64,000 nt of DNA, taken from the NCBI RefSeq assembly GCF_000381985.1, contig NZ_KB907347.1:1-64000 (forward strand), in the 5' to 3' direction. The position numbers and the translations under genes were made by a program. The notes under the pieces were generated by a model that was given only the letters and a program-made list of their open reading frames with translations, was not told the DNA's origin and searched no databases. Below are positions 16,404 to 24,630 of the stretch, piece after piece. Numbering within the stretch: the stretch's first letter is position 1; each line of letters starts with the position of its first letter. This DNA is from Novispirillum itersonii subsp. itersonii ATCC 12639 (GTDB taxonomy: Bacteria; Pseudomonadota; Alphaproteobacteria; Rhodospirillales; Rhodospirillaceae).

Positions 16404-17240
16404 TTACAGAACGGTCCGGACCCGCCACAGCTCGGGGAACAGCTCCACCGCCAGCATGTTGCGCAGATACGGTACGCCGCCGGTGCCGCCGGTGCCACGC
16501 TTAAAGCCGATCACCCGTTCCACCGTGGTGACGTGGTTAAAGCGCCAGCGGCGGAAGTAGTCTTCAAAGTCCACCAGCTTTTCCGCCAGCTCGTACAGCG
16601 GCCAGTGTTGTTCCGGGGCCTGATAGACCTGCCGCCACGCCTCTGTCACCCCGTCATGGGCCTGATGGGTCTGGCTGACATCACGCTCCAGCACCTCGGC
16701 GGGGACCGCGATGCCGTTGCGGGCCAGCAGGTGCAGCGCCTCGTCATACAGGCTGGGGCGGGTCAGTTCCTCCTCCAGCCGGGCCAGAATTTCCGGCCGG
16801 TGGGCATGGGGGCGCAGCATCGCCGGATTGCGGTTGCCCAGCAGGAACTCGATCTCGCGGTACTGATAGGACTGGAACCCCGACGACTGCCCCAGATCAT
16901 CGCGGAACCGGGTGTATTCGCTGGGGGTCATGGTGCGCAGCACATCCCACGCCGCGTTCAGCTGTTCAAAAATCCGGGCAACCCGGGCCAGCATCTTGAA
17001 GGCGGGGGACAGCTGATCGCCGCGCAGGGCGGTCCGGGCGGCGTGGATCTCGTACAGCGCCAGCCGCATCCACAGTTCTGACGTCTGGTGCTGGATGATG
17101 AACAGCATCTCATCGTGGGCGGACGACAGCGGCACCTGCGCCCCGAGGATGCGGTCAAGCTGAAGGTAGTCACCATAGGACATACGCCCGTCGAAGGCCA
17201 TCTGCGCCCCTTCGGTGGCCGGATCATAGGGCTTGCTCAT
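16404..17240 (-). CDS. kynA: Tryptophan 2,3-dioxygenase
   Basis: A haem enzyme that opens the indole ring of L-tryptophan to form N-formylkynurenine. The start at 17240 ([11 protein letters not shown], 278 aa) overlaps the kynU stop as ATGA. Family motifs are clear: [14 protein letters not shown] near the N-terminus, [16 protein letters not shown] in the middle, and [20 protein letters not shown] with GTGGTGGV near the C-terminus. The last block contains the axial haem histidine and the substrate loop. Length is normal for bacterial enzymes. Confidence 0.96.
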   Translation of the reverse strand: MSKPYDPATEGAQMAFDGRMSYGDYLQLDRILGAQVPLSSAHDEMLFIIQHQTSELWMRLALYEIHAARTALRGDQLSPAFKMLARVARIFEQLNAAWDVLRTMTPSEYTRFRDDLGQSSGFQSYQYREIEFLLGNRNPAMLRPHAHRPEILARLEEELTRPSLYDEALHLLARNGIAVPAEVLERDVSQTHQAHDGVTEAWRQVYQAPEQHWPLYELAEKLVDFEDYFRRWRFNHVTTVERVIGFKRGTGGTGGVPYLRNMLAVELFPELWRVRTVL

Positions 17241-18442
17241 GTCACGATCGCCTTCTTGTGATAGGCCGGACGGTCCCACAGGGCCCCGTCGATCACCTGT
17301 TGCAGCACATCCACCGCCCGGCGCACGTCATCGGCACCGATGTACAGCGGGGTAAAGCCAAAGCGCAGCACGTCAGGGGCGCGGAAGTCGCCGATCACCC
17401 CCCGGTCAATCAGCGCCTGCATCACCGCATAGCCCTGCGGATGCCGGAACGACACCTGACTGCCCCGCTGGCTGCCATCGCGGGGCGATGCCAGCTCCAG
17501 CGCCGGGCAGCGGGCTTCGACCAGCGTGATGAACAGGTCGCACAGGGCGATGGAGTCCCGGCGGATCCGGGCCATATCAACCCCGTCCCACGCATCCAGC
17601 GCCGCATCCAGTGCCGCCAGCGCGATCACCGGCGGGGTGCCGACCCGCATCCGTTCCACCCCCGCCCCGGGGCGGTAAGACGGATCAAAGGCGAAGGGGG
17701 CGGCGTGGCCCATCCAGCCGGACAGGGCCGGGCGGGCGCTGTCGGCGTGGCGCGGGGCCACGTAGATGAAGGCCGGGGCACCGGGGCCGCCGTTCAGGTA
17801 TTTATAGGTGCAGCCGACCGCGAAGTCGGCCCCGGCCCCGGCCAGATTAACCGGCAGGGCCCCGGCGGAATGGGCCAGATCCCACACCGTCACCACACCA
17901 TGGGCATGGGCCTTTGCGGTCAGGGCCGCCATGTCATGCAGCCGTCCGGTGCGGTAATCGACCTGCGTCAGCATCAGTACGGCGACCTCGTCGGTGATGG
18001 CGTCTTCCACCGCTTCCGGTGCCACCACCCGCAGGGCATGGCCCTGCCCCAGTGTCTCGATCAGGCCTTCGACCATATACAGGTCGGTGGGGAAATTGCC
18101 GGAATCTGACACGATGACCCGCCGGTCCGGGCGCATCGCCAATGCGGCAGCCACCGCCTGATAGACCTTGACCGACAGGGTGTCGCCCATCACCACGCTG
18201 CCGGGCTCCGCCCCGATCAGGCGGGCGATCCGGTCGCCGACCCGGCGCGGCTGGACCATCCACCCGGCGCTGTTCCAGCCCCGGATCAGCTGGTGGCCCC
18301 ATTCCTGAGTCAGCATGGCCGCCACCCGTTCGGTCACGCCGACCGGCAGCGGGCCGAGCGAGTTACCGTCAAGATAGATCACCCCGTCCGGCAGGGCAAA
18401 GCGGCTGCGGGTTGCGGGGATGTCGGGCAGGGTCTCTGACAT
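17237..18442 (-). CDS. kynU: Kynureninase
   Basis: A PLP enzyme that cleaves kynurenine to anthranilate and alanine. At 401 residues it has the usual length. [11 protein letters not shown] near the N-terminus, the Asp-containing [10 protein letters not shown], and the PLP-lysine motif [14 protein letters not shown] are all present. AGGAAG lies just before the ATG. It leads the operon and overlaps kynA by ATGA. The leader (18443-18545) is AT-rich and contains facing TGTCTGG / CCAGAC half-sites that could be an operator, but I cannot name the regulator. Confidence 0.96.
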   Translation of the reverse strand: MSETLPDIPATRSRFALPDGVIYLDGNSLGPLPVGVTERVAAMLTQEWGHQLIRGWNSAGWMVQPRRVGDRIARLIGAEPGSVVMGDTLSVKVYQAVAAALAMRPDRRVIVSDSGNFPTDLYMVEGLIETLGQGHALRVVAPEAVEDAITDEVAVLMLTQVDYRTGRLHDMAALTAKAHAHGVVTVWDLAHSAGALPVNLAGAGADFAVGCTYKYLNGGPGAPAFIYVAPRHADSARPALSGWMGHAAPFAFDPSYRPGAGVERMRVGTPPVIALAALDAALDAWDGVDMARIRRDSIALCDLFITLVEARCPALELASPRDGSQRGSQVSFRHPQGYAVMQALIDRGVIGDFRAPDVLRFGFTPLYIGADDVRRAVDVLQQVIDGALWDRPAYHKKAIVT

Positions 18443-18604
18443 GGGCGCTTCCTGTTGTTGTGTCTGGTTGGCCGGACGGGCAGATATAAAAATGTCTGCT
18501 AAAATTGTCTGGCAATTATTTTTTATAAATACTCCAGACGACAGGGCGCGTCGACTCTTCCTGCACCTCCGGCGCGACTTTTCGGGGATATAGGCAAGAA
18601 AATA

Positions 18605-18629
18605 CCCGCCGGAGGGATCCTCCGGCGGG
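18605..18629 (-). terminator. Terminator-like perfect palindrome after dadA
   Basis: CCCGCCGGAGG and its complement form a hairpin around GATCC, with TATTTTC following on the minus strand. It lies 38 bp past the dadA stop. The T-run is short, so termination may be partial. Confidence 0.75.
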
Positions 18630-18666
18630 CATCATCAGTCTCTGAGCGGTTTTTCTGATGGCAGGG

Positions 18667-19920
18667 TTATGCGCGGTAGCGGCTGATCGCCAGATCGCGG
18701 GCATCAATGTCCGGGGTCTTGCCGGAGACGATATCGGCGATCAGACGGCCGGAGCCGCAGCTCATGGTCCAGCCGAGGGTGCCATGCCCGGTGTTGAGGA
18801 ACAGGCCCTTCAGGTGGGTGGCGCCGATCACCGGGGTTCCGTCGGGGGTCATCGGGCGCAGGCCGCTCCAGAAATCGGCCTGCGACATGTCGCCGCCGGG
18901 GAACAGGTCGGTGACCGAATGTTCCAGCGTGCGGCGGCGGGCCGGTTCAAGAATGTTGTTATATCCCGAGATTTCCGCCATGCCGCCGACGCGGATGCGG
19001 TCCCCCAGACGGGTGATGGCGATTTTATAGCTTTCGTCCATCACCGTCGATTCCGGGGCGAGATCCGGGTTGTTGATCGGAATGGTCAGCGAGTACCCCT
19101 TCACCGGGTACACCGGCAGGCGGATGGCGTGTTCCGCCAGCATCATCGGCGACCAGCTGCCCAGAGCCACCACCACAGCGTCGGCCTTCAGGGTGCCCTT
19201 GTCGGTGACCACACCGGTGACACGGTCGCCCAGAGTCTCGATGCGGCGGATTTCTTCATTCCAGCGGAAGGTGACACCCTTGCCTTCGGCCAGCCGGGCA
19301 AGGTTGTTGGTGAACTTGAAGCAGTCGCCGGTTTCATCCAGCGGGGTCTGCAGGCCACCGACAATCTTGTGGCGCACCCGGGCCAGAGCCGGTTCCACCC
19401 GGATGCAGGCGTCGGGGTCCAGCAGTTCGCAGGGGATGCCGTCAGCCTTCAGGGCCTTCACGTCCTTGGCGGAGGCATCAAGCTGGGCCTGCGTGCGGAA
19501 CAGCTGCAGGGTGCCCTTCATCCGCTCGTCATAGGTTAGGCCGGTTTCGGCCCGCAGGTCGGCCAGCGACTGGCGGGCGTAATCGGCCAGACGCAGCATG
19601 CGGCTTTTGTTGATGGCATAGCGCGAGGACGTGCAGTTGCTCAGCATCTGCACCAGCCAGCGGATCATTGCGCCGTCAACCTTCGGGCGCAGGATCAGCG
19701 GGGCATGTTCCATCATCAGCCACTTTACGGCCTTCATCGGAATGCCGGGGGCAGCCCACGGGCTGCAATACCCGAACGACACTTCCCCGGCATTGGCAAA
19801 GGATGTTTCCAGCGCCGGTCCGCTCTGGCGGTCAATCACGGTCACCTCATGACCGGCCCGCGCCAGATACCAGGCGGAAGTAGTTCCGATAACGCCACTG
19901 CCCAGAACGACGACTTTCAT
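18667..19920 (-). CDS. dadA: D-amino acid dehydrogenase small subunit
   Basis: An FAD flavoprotein that oxidises D-amino acids, chiefly D-alanine, to keto acids at the inner membrane. The start at 19920 ([20 protein letters not shown], 417 aa) places the GxGxxG FAD-binding motif at the N-terminus, as in Dad[21 protein letters not shown] and the C-terminal [20 protein letters not shown] are signature blocks of the family. A longer frame to 20004 adds only a non-conserved leader. It is monocistronic here, without an alanine racemase neighbour. Confidence 0.95.
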   Translation of the reverse strand: MKVVVLGSGVIGTTSAWYLARAGHEVTVIDRQSGPALETSFANAGEVSFGYCSPWAAPGIPMKAVKWLMMEHAPLILRPKVDGAMIRWLVQMLSNCTSSRYAINKSRMLRLADYARQSLADLRAETGLTYDERMKGTLQLFRTQAQLDASAKDVKALKADGIPCELLDPDACIRVEPALARVRHKIVGGLQTPLDETGDCFKFTNNLARLAEGKGVTFRWNEEIRRIETLGDRVTGVVTDKGTLKADAVVVALGSWSPMMLAEHAIRLPVYPVKGYSLTIPINNPDLAPESTVMDESYKIAITRLGDRIRVGGMAEISGYNNILEPARRRTLEHSVTDLFPGGDMSQADFWSGLRPMTPDGTPVIGATHLKGLFLNTGHGTLGWTMSCGSGRLIADIVSGKTPDIDARDLAISRYRA

Positions 19921-20414
19921 AGCGATGCAACCTGCAGAGTAAAGACGGACCACAGAAAAGGCGGAGAGAAAACAGCCGCGCCGGACATCTGTTCTGTCTC
20001 TCACGACATGGAGAGGTCAGTGAAACCGGCGGCGTATCCTCTGTATCTGTTTACCGTGTCTTTGAGGGAGGTAAAATATCTTTCATTAACTGCAAAAAAT
20101 AAGCATGTTTCTGCGAATATAAGGGGCTGGAGATGCAGAAAGTTCAGTTTCGGACCGTTGCAGGCGCGGAAAGTCGTATTTTGTTTTCCGGCTGTCCCCG
20201 GTCCGGGGGCCGGTCTGCGGCAGACAGGCCCTGACTCGCGGCGCGACGGAGTATTCCGGATCCGGCGTTTAACAGAAAAGGCCCGCTGCAATCCCTGAGG
20301 GCGCACGGGGAAAGCCGGGGGCGGACATGCCCCCTGAGGGGCCTGAGAGCCTGAGTTTTATCAGAGTATTGATGCAGAACAGCGGCATCCTGCCCCGATG
20401 CTGCGGAGAAACGG
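19921..20414. other. Intergenic region, no gene supported
   Basis: This divergent 494 bp gap holds the promoters of dadA (minus) and of the secreted W-rich protein (plus). Small frames exist but none resembles a protein. An AT-rich stretch at 20085-20130 is the most promoter-like part. Short GC-rich dyads near 20195-20235 are of unknown role. Confidence 0.6.
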
Positions 20415-20909
20415 ATGATGGTTACGTTGACTTTTCCGGGGGCGGCAGCACTGGCCCTGACCACCCTGATGCTGATCAGTCCGTCCGCTGTGGCGCAGAT
20501 GCACGGGCGGCCCGACGGAGCCTATGGGGATGGGTCCGGCCATGGCCCGGGGGCTGCCCCGGCCTCGGCCAGTCCAGCCCCGTACCGGCAGGCCGATCGG
20601 GATCTGTGGCACCGTGGGGCATGGTGGCAGGGCCGCCACGAGGGCCGGGACGGCTGGTGGTGGATTGCCGGAAACCGCTGGTACTGGTATCCGGCCCCCG
20701 TTTATCCGATGCCAGTTTACCCCGCGCCCGCGCCCGCGCCCGCTTCCCCAGTATCTGGCTCGTATCCGGCACCGGGAATCGCTGGCAACGGCGGTCAGGA
20801 CTGCCGCGAATACCAGCAGACCGTGATGGTCGGCGGCCAGCCGTCCCCGGCCTATGGCACCGCCTGCCGTCAGGCCGATGGCAGCTGGAAGATCATCAGC
20901 CAGAACTGA
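20415..20909 (+). CDS. Secreted Trp/Tyr/Pro-rich protein of unknown function
   Basis: A 164-residue protein with a signal peptide (hydrophobic LALTTLMLISPSAVA, cleavage near residue 28). A mature region follows that is rich in Trp, Tyr and Pro (WHRGAWWQGRHEGRDGWWWI). Its C-terminus, CREYQQTVMVGGQPSPAYGT then ACRQADGSWKI, has the paired cysteines and layout seen at the end of small alphaproteobacterial surface-antigen-like proteins. It is probably periplasmic or outer-membrane associated. An Ala-Pro dipeptide run near residue 105 could act as a spacer. Function is unknown. Confidence 0.8.
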   Translation: MMVTLTFPGAAALALTTLMLISPSAVAQMHGRPDGAYGDGSGHGPGAAPASASPAPYRQADRDLWHRGAWWQGRHEGRDGWWWIAGNRWYWYPAPVYPMPVYPAPAPAPASPVSGSYPAPGIAGNGGQDCREYQQTVMVGGQPSPAYGTACRQADGSWKIISQN

Positions 20910-20972
20910 TTCTGCCCCCTCCGGCGTGGAAAGGGTTCTGCGCCGGAGGGGGGAGATCGCTCTGGCAGCCGT

Positions 20973-22220
20973 TTACTCCGCTGCTGCCTTCAGGGCGGTG
21001 GACAGGGAGTCCAGCGCCGTGGTCAGGTCGGCCAGAATGTCCGCCGGGGTTTCCAGACCCACGGACAGGCGGATCAGCCCTTCCGAGATGCCATAGGCCG
21101 CCCGTTCTTCCGGGGTGTAGCTGGAATGGGTCATGCTGGCCGGGTGCTGGATCAGGGTTTCGGCATCGCCGAGGCTGACGGCGCAGACGATCATCGACAG
21201 GCTGTCCATCAGGCGGATTCCGGCGTCATAGCCGCCGGTCAGTTCAAAAGCGATCATCCCGCCCGGCAGCTTCATCTGGGTTTTGGCCAGATCATGCTGG
21301 GGGTGGCTGGACAGGCCCGGGTAATACACCCGTGCCACCGCCGGATGGCTTTCCAGCATTTCCGCGACGGTCTGGGCCGAGGAGCAATGGCGGTCCATCC
21401 GCAGTTCCAGCGTCTTCAGGCCGCGCATGATCAGGCTGGCATCCATCGCCGACAGCACCGCGCCGGTCATGTCCTTCAGCCCGAAGAAGCGGATGGCGGT
21501 GATCATCTCCGCCCGGCCGATCACGGCCCCGGCGGTCAGGTCGCCATGGCCGCCCAGATATTTGGTGGCGGAATGCACCACCAGATCCGCGCCAAGGCTG
21601 ATCGGCTGCTGCAGATACGGCGAGCAATAGGTGTTGTCGACCACCACCACCGCCTGCTTTTCATGGGCGATGGCGGCAATGGCGCGGATATCGACCACCC
21701 GCATGTTGGGGTTGGCCGGGGTCTCGAAATAGACGACGGCGGTGTTGTCCGTCATGGCGGCGCGCAGGGCGCCGGCATCGGTCAGATCCACATGGCTGAC
21801 GGTGACACCGAAGCGGGCCAGACCATGACGCATGAAGGCGAAGGTGCAGCCGTACAGGGTCTTATCGACAATGATTTCATCGCCCGGCTTGACCAGCGTC
21901 CACAGGGCCGAGGTGATCGCCCCCATGCCGGAGCCGGTGACCATCGCCGCCTCGCCGCCTTCCAGCTCGGCCAGACGGGCTTCCAGCAGACGCAGGGTCG
22001 GGTTGCCGAGACGGGTGTAGATATAGCCCGGATCTTCCCCCGCGAAGCGGCGGCCACCGGTGGCGGCATCGGGGAAGGCAAAGGTCGAGGTCATGTAGAC
22101 CGGCGGCACCAGCGCGCCGTTGTGATCCTGCGGATCATAGGCATGGTGGATGGCGCGGGTGGCGAAACCGGGGGTGGAGACAGTGGCGGTCGTCTTGGCG
22201 GTATCGCTGGTCTTGGACAT
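20973..22220 (-). CDS. mgl: Methionine gamma-lyase
   Basis: A PLP enzyme of the Cys/Met metabolism family, 415 residues, that splits L-methionine into methanethiol, ammonia and 2-oxobutyrate. The LYGCTFAF motif carries the active-site cysteine that separates methionine gamma-lyases from cystathionine lyases. SATKYLGGHGD holds the PLP lysine, and YTRLGNPT and the C-terminal HPASMTHSSY bind cofactor and substrate carboxylate. GGGAG precedes the ATG. It is divergent from a TyrR-like activator, and the shared 232 bp region contains a sigma54-type promoter and TyrR-box-like sites, so methionine or a related amino acid probably induces it. Confidence 0.93.
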   Translation of the reverse strand: MSKTSDTAKTTATVSTPGFATRAIHHAYDPQDHNGALVPPVYMTSTFAFPDAATGGRRFAGEDPGYIYTRLGNPTLRLLEARLAELEGGEAAMVTGSGMGAITSALWTLVKPGDEIIVDKTLYGCTFAFMRHGLARFGVTVSHVDLTDAGALRAAMTDNTAVVYFETPANPNMRVVDIRAIAAIAHEKQAVVVVDNTYCSPYLQQPISLGADLVVHSATKYLGGHGDLTAGAVIGRAEMITAIRFFGLKDMTGAVLSAMDASLIMRGLKTLELRMDRHCSSAQTVAEMLESHPAVARVYYPGLSSHPQHDLAKTQMKLPGGMIAFELTGGYDAGIRLMDSLSMIVCAVSLGDAETLIQHPASMTHSSYTPEERAAYGISEGLIRLSVGLETPADILADLTTALDSLSTALKAAAE

Positions 22221-22291
22221 GAGGATGCTCCCGTTCTGTCACCCCGCCGGTTCTGTCTCCGCCGGGGTTTCTGTTTTCTGACCGCAGCATC

Positions 22292-22306
22292 GCAGGAACC
22301 GTGCCA
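22292..22306 (-). promoter_or_regulatory. Sigma54-type promoter of the methionine gamma-lyase gene
   Basis: On the minus strand TGGCACGGTTCCTGC matches the -24/-12 consensus (TGGCACG-N4-TTGC) with the exact GG-to-GC spacing and one mismatch. It lies about 72 bp before the ATG. A second TGGCACGG sits just upstream and could be a duplicate. Confidence 0.65.
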
Positions 22307-22358
22307 TCTCCGTGCCATCTCCGGGCCAGCCCCGAAAATCGGGCGGTCAGAGAGAGGG

Positions 22359-22439
22359 TGTAAGAAAAATCTTCCACTCCTTCCCTCTTGAGGGGACCGA
22401 TCTGTAAGAATATCTTTACGCTGTAAGAAAAACGTTCCA
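22359..22439 (+). promoter_or_regulatory. Three TyrR-box-like sites
   Basis: Sites at 22359 (TGTAAGAAAAATCTTCCA), 22403 (TGTAAGAATATCTTTACG) and 22422 (TGTAAGAAAAACGTTCCA) share TGTAAG and a partial inverted half. The middle one is close to the TGTAAA-N6-TTTACA operator of TyrR. They lie 53-147 bp upstream of the sigma54 promoter and just before the activator's own ATG, so they may serve both activation and autoregulation. Confidence 0.65.
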
Positions 22440-22452
22440 CCGGGAGAACCCG

Positions 22453-24024
22453 ATGCTGCTGGATATCCACGCTGACAACCGCGTCGGCATCACCGGCGAA
22501 ATCCTGACGGTGATTGCCCGCGCCGGGCAGGATGTGCGGCGGCTGGAGGTGGTGACCCACCATGTCTATGCCGAGCTGCCGGGCCTGCGTCCGCCCGATC
22601 TGGCTTCGCTGCGGGCGGCGCTGCTGGCGGTCCCCGGCCTGTGGGCGGTGACGGTGGTGGAAGCCCTGCCCGGCGACCGCCGCCAGCAGGCGCTGGAGCT
22701 GCTGGCGGACAGCTATCCCGATGCGCTGGCGGTGGTTGATCCTGATGGCACGCTGGCGGCGGCAAACCGGGCGGCACAGGCCATTCTGGGGGCGGCGGCG
22801 GTGCTGCCTGATCCGGTGCGGGCGATGCTGGGGCGCGGGCAGCCGCTGGCCCAGCCGGTGACCCTGCACGGGCAGGCGTGGATGGTGGAGGTGATCCCCT
22901 CCCCCCTTGTCCCCGCCGGGGGGCAGGCAGGCGGCGGGATTGTGGTGTTCCGGCATCCGCAGCGGCTGGGGCAGGCGCTGTCGCGGGTCGGCCCGGGGGA
23001 ACAGGGATCGCTGGATGCGATTCTGGGCACCTGCCCGGCGATTCAGGCGGTCAAGGAGCGGGTGCGCCGCTTTGCCGATGTCGATGCCCCGGTGCTGATC
23101 ACCGGGGAAACCGGCGTCGGGAAGGAGCTGGTGGCCCGGGCCATCCACGGGGCGGGCCGCCGCCATGAGGCACCGTTTCTGGCCCTGAACTGTGCGGCCC
23201 TGCCGGAAACGCTGGTCGAGAGCGAGCTGTTCGGCTATGCCCCCGGCGCCTTCAGCGGTGCGGCGCGGGATGGTAAGCTGGGCCTGCTGGAGCTGGCTGA
23301 CGGCGGCACGGTCTTCCTCGACGAAATCGGGGAAATGTCGCCGTATGTGCAAAGCAAACTGCTGCGCTTTCTGGCCGATGGCACCTTCCGCCGGGTCGGC
23401 GGCAAGCAGGAACGCCGGGTCAGCGTGCGGATCGTCAGTGCGACGCACCGGGATCTGGCGGCGGCCTGTGCGGAAAAAGCCTTCCGCGATGACCTGCTGT
23501 ATCGGCTGTCGGTGTTGCAGGTCGATGTGCCGCCCCTGCGCAGCCGTGGGGCGGATATCCCGGTGCTGATCGACAGTTTTCTGGAAAACACTGCCGCCCG
23601 TCTGGGCCGCTCGCTGCCGCGCCTGACCGATGCGGCCCGGCAGGCGCTGTGCGGTTACGGCTGGCCCGGCAATGTCCGCCAGCTTCAGAACGTGCTGTTC
23701 CGCGCCCTGACCCTTAATGATGCCCCGGTGCTGGACCGGGCCGCTTTTGATCTGGCCGCGACGGGGACGGAGGGGCCGCCCGCCCCTGCCCTGCCGGTTC
23801 TGCCGGAGCCCGCCCGCGACTCTCAGGGCTGGATGTCTGAAGACTGGATACCTGAAGACTGGGGGCCTGAAGACTGGGGGACAGCGCAGGCCGCCTTTGA
23901 GCGCGAGCTTCTGACCCGGCTGTGGCCACGGTATCCGTCAACCCGGCGGCTGGCAGAGCGGCTGAAGGTCTCGCACACCACCATTGCCCAGAAGCTGCGG
24001 GCCTATGGGCTGCGCAGCCCCTGA
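22453..24024 (+). CDS. TyrR-type sigma54-dependent activator (ACT-PAS-AAA+-HTH)
   Basis: A 523-residue regulator. Residues 1-80 form an ACT amino-acid-binding domain, 85-175 a PAS domain, and 190-430 an AAA+ domain. The AAA+ domain has Walker A GETGVGKE, GAFSGA (the sigma54-contact loop, Ser for Thr) and Walker B VFLDEIGE. The last ~50 residues hold a TyrR-type HTH (RRLAERLKVSHTTIAQKLRA). Retention of the GAF(S/T)GA loop implies it works with sigma54, unlike E. coli TyrR. The linker before the HTH has a tandem 15 bp repeat giving EDW triplets (about 23830-23880). It is divergent from methionine gamma-lyase, its likely target. Confidence 0.9.
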   Translation: MLLDIHADNRVGITGEILTVIARAGQDVRRLEVVTHHVYAELPGLRPPDLASLRAALLAVPGLWAVTVVEALPGDRRQQALELLADSYPDALAVVDPDGTLAAANRAAQAILGAAAVLPDPVRAMLGRGQPLAQPVTLHGQAWMVEVIPSPLVPAGGQAGGGIVVFRHPQRLGQALSRVGPGEQGSLDAILGTCPAIQAVKERVRRFADVDAPVLITGETGVGKELVARAIHGAGRRHEAPFLALNCAALPETLVESELFGYAPGAFSGAARDGKLGLLELADGGTVFLDEIGEMSPYVQSKLLRFLADGTFRRVGGKQERRVSVRIVSATHRDLAAACAEKAFRDDLLYRLSVLQVDVPPLRSRGADIPVLIDSFLENTAARLGRSLPRLTDAARQALCGYGWPGNVRQLQNVLFRALTLNDAPVLDRAAFDLAATGTEGPPAPALPVLPEPARDSQGWMSEDWIPEDWGPEDWGTAQAAFERELLTRLWPRYPSTRRLAERLKVSHTTIAQKLRAYGLRSP

Positions 24025-24240
24025 GAAGATAACGCGGGATGTAACACTTTCTGTAACACCCGGGATAACACCCGGTGGGCTGTCTGACAGGCCGGGGTTC
24101 ACCGTTCTGGGTGATGCATCTGCCTGCGACTCAGTCTGATACCGCTGGATGCGATTGTTGCCGCTTATAACTATACGGTCGGTGACCGTTCCGGCGGCGG
24201 GATCCTACGGCGGCTGTGATCAGGCTGTCCGAGCGTTAGA

Positions 24241-24258
24241 GTTTGCGATATCGCAAAG
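24241..24258. repeat. Palindromic element GTTTGCGATRTCGCAAAC, site 1
   Basis: GTTTGCGATATCGCAAAG, the first of five near-identical palindromes in this window. It lies in the 369 bp convergent gap (24025-24393) between the activator and feoC. That gap holds no supported gene, only a 27-codon frame at 24332 with a good Shine-Dalgarno sequence. Confidence 0.8.
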
Positions 24259-24393
24259 TTCTGTGCCGGTCTGTCAGGGTAGGCTGTCAGATCGGGCAGA
24301 TCGGTATGACTTCACCGGACAGGAGGCTCCCATGCAGATCGTATCTTCGTCCGGTGGGTCAACCTGCTGGCCTGACGGGCGAAGGGCGGCGGC

Positions 24394-24630
24394 TTACGGG
24401 TCAATCCACTCATAGGTTTCCTGCGGCCCGTGACAGCCGCCGCATCCCCCGCCGCAGGCTTTGCCCGCAGCCTCTGATCCGCCGCCGCTGCGCCGGACCC
24501 TGCCTTTATCGACCCAGATCTGCAGGGCTGCCCGCACCGCATCGGTGCTGCTGCCGACATGCAGGGCCAGTTCGGCCAGTGTCGCCTGACGGCGGGTTTG
24601 CAGGCAGGCTTTCAGGGCGATCAGGCTCAT
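24394..24630 (-). CDS. feoC: FeoC-like transcription/assembly factor
   Basis: A 78-residue winged-helix protein, MSLIALKACLQTRRQATLAE..., with a C-terminal Cys cluster (CGGGCGGC) typical of FeoC, thought to bind an Fe-S cluster. The start at 24630 overlaps the feoB stop as ATGA. FeoC modulates or stabilises the FeoB ferrous-iron transporter. It is the last gene of feoA-feoB-feoC. Confidence 0.85.
   Translation of the reverse strand: MSLIALKACLQTRRQATLAELALHVGSSTDAVRAALQIWVDKGRVRRSGGGSEAAGKACGGGCGGCHGPQETYEWIDP

Noticed and set aside
18481-18543. Possible sigma70 promoter (TTGCCA and an AT-rich -10) ahead of kynU.
   Set aside because: No spacing gave a convincing -10; only the facing TGTCTGG/CCAGAC half-sites are worth noting.
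24332-24415. 27-codon frame with a strong Shine-Dalgarno sequence (GGAGG) before ATG, overlapping the 3' end of feoC.
   Set aside because: The peptide has no protein-like pattern and runs into the end of feoC on the other strand; probably chance.
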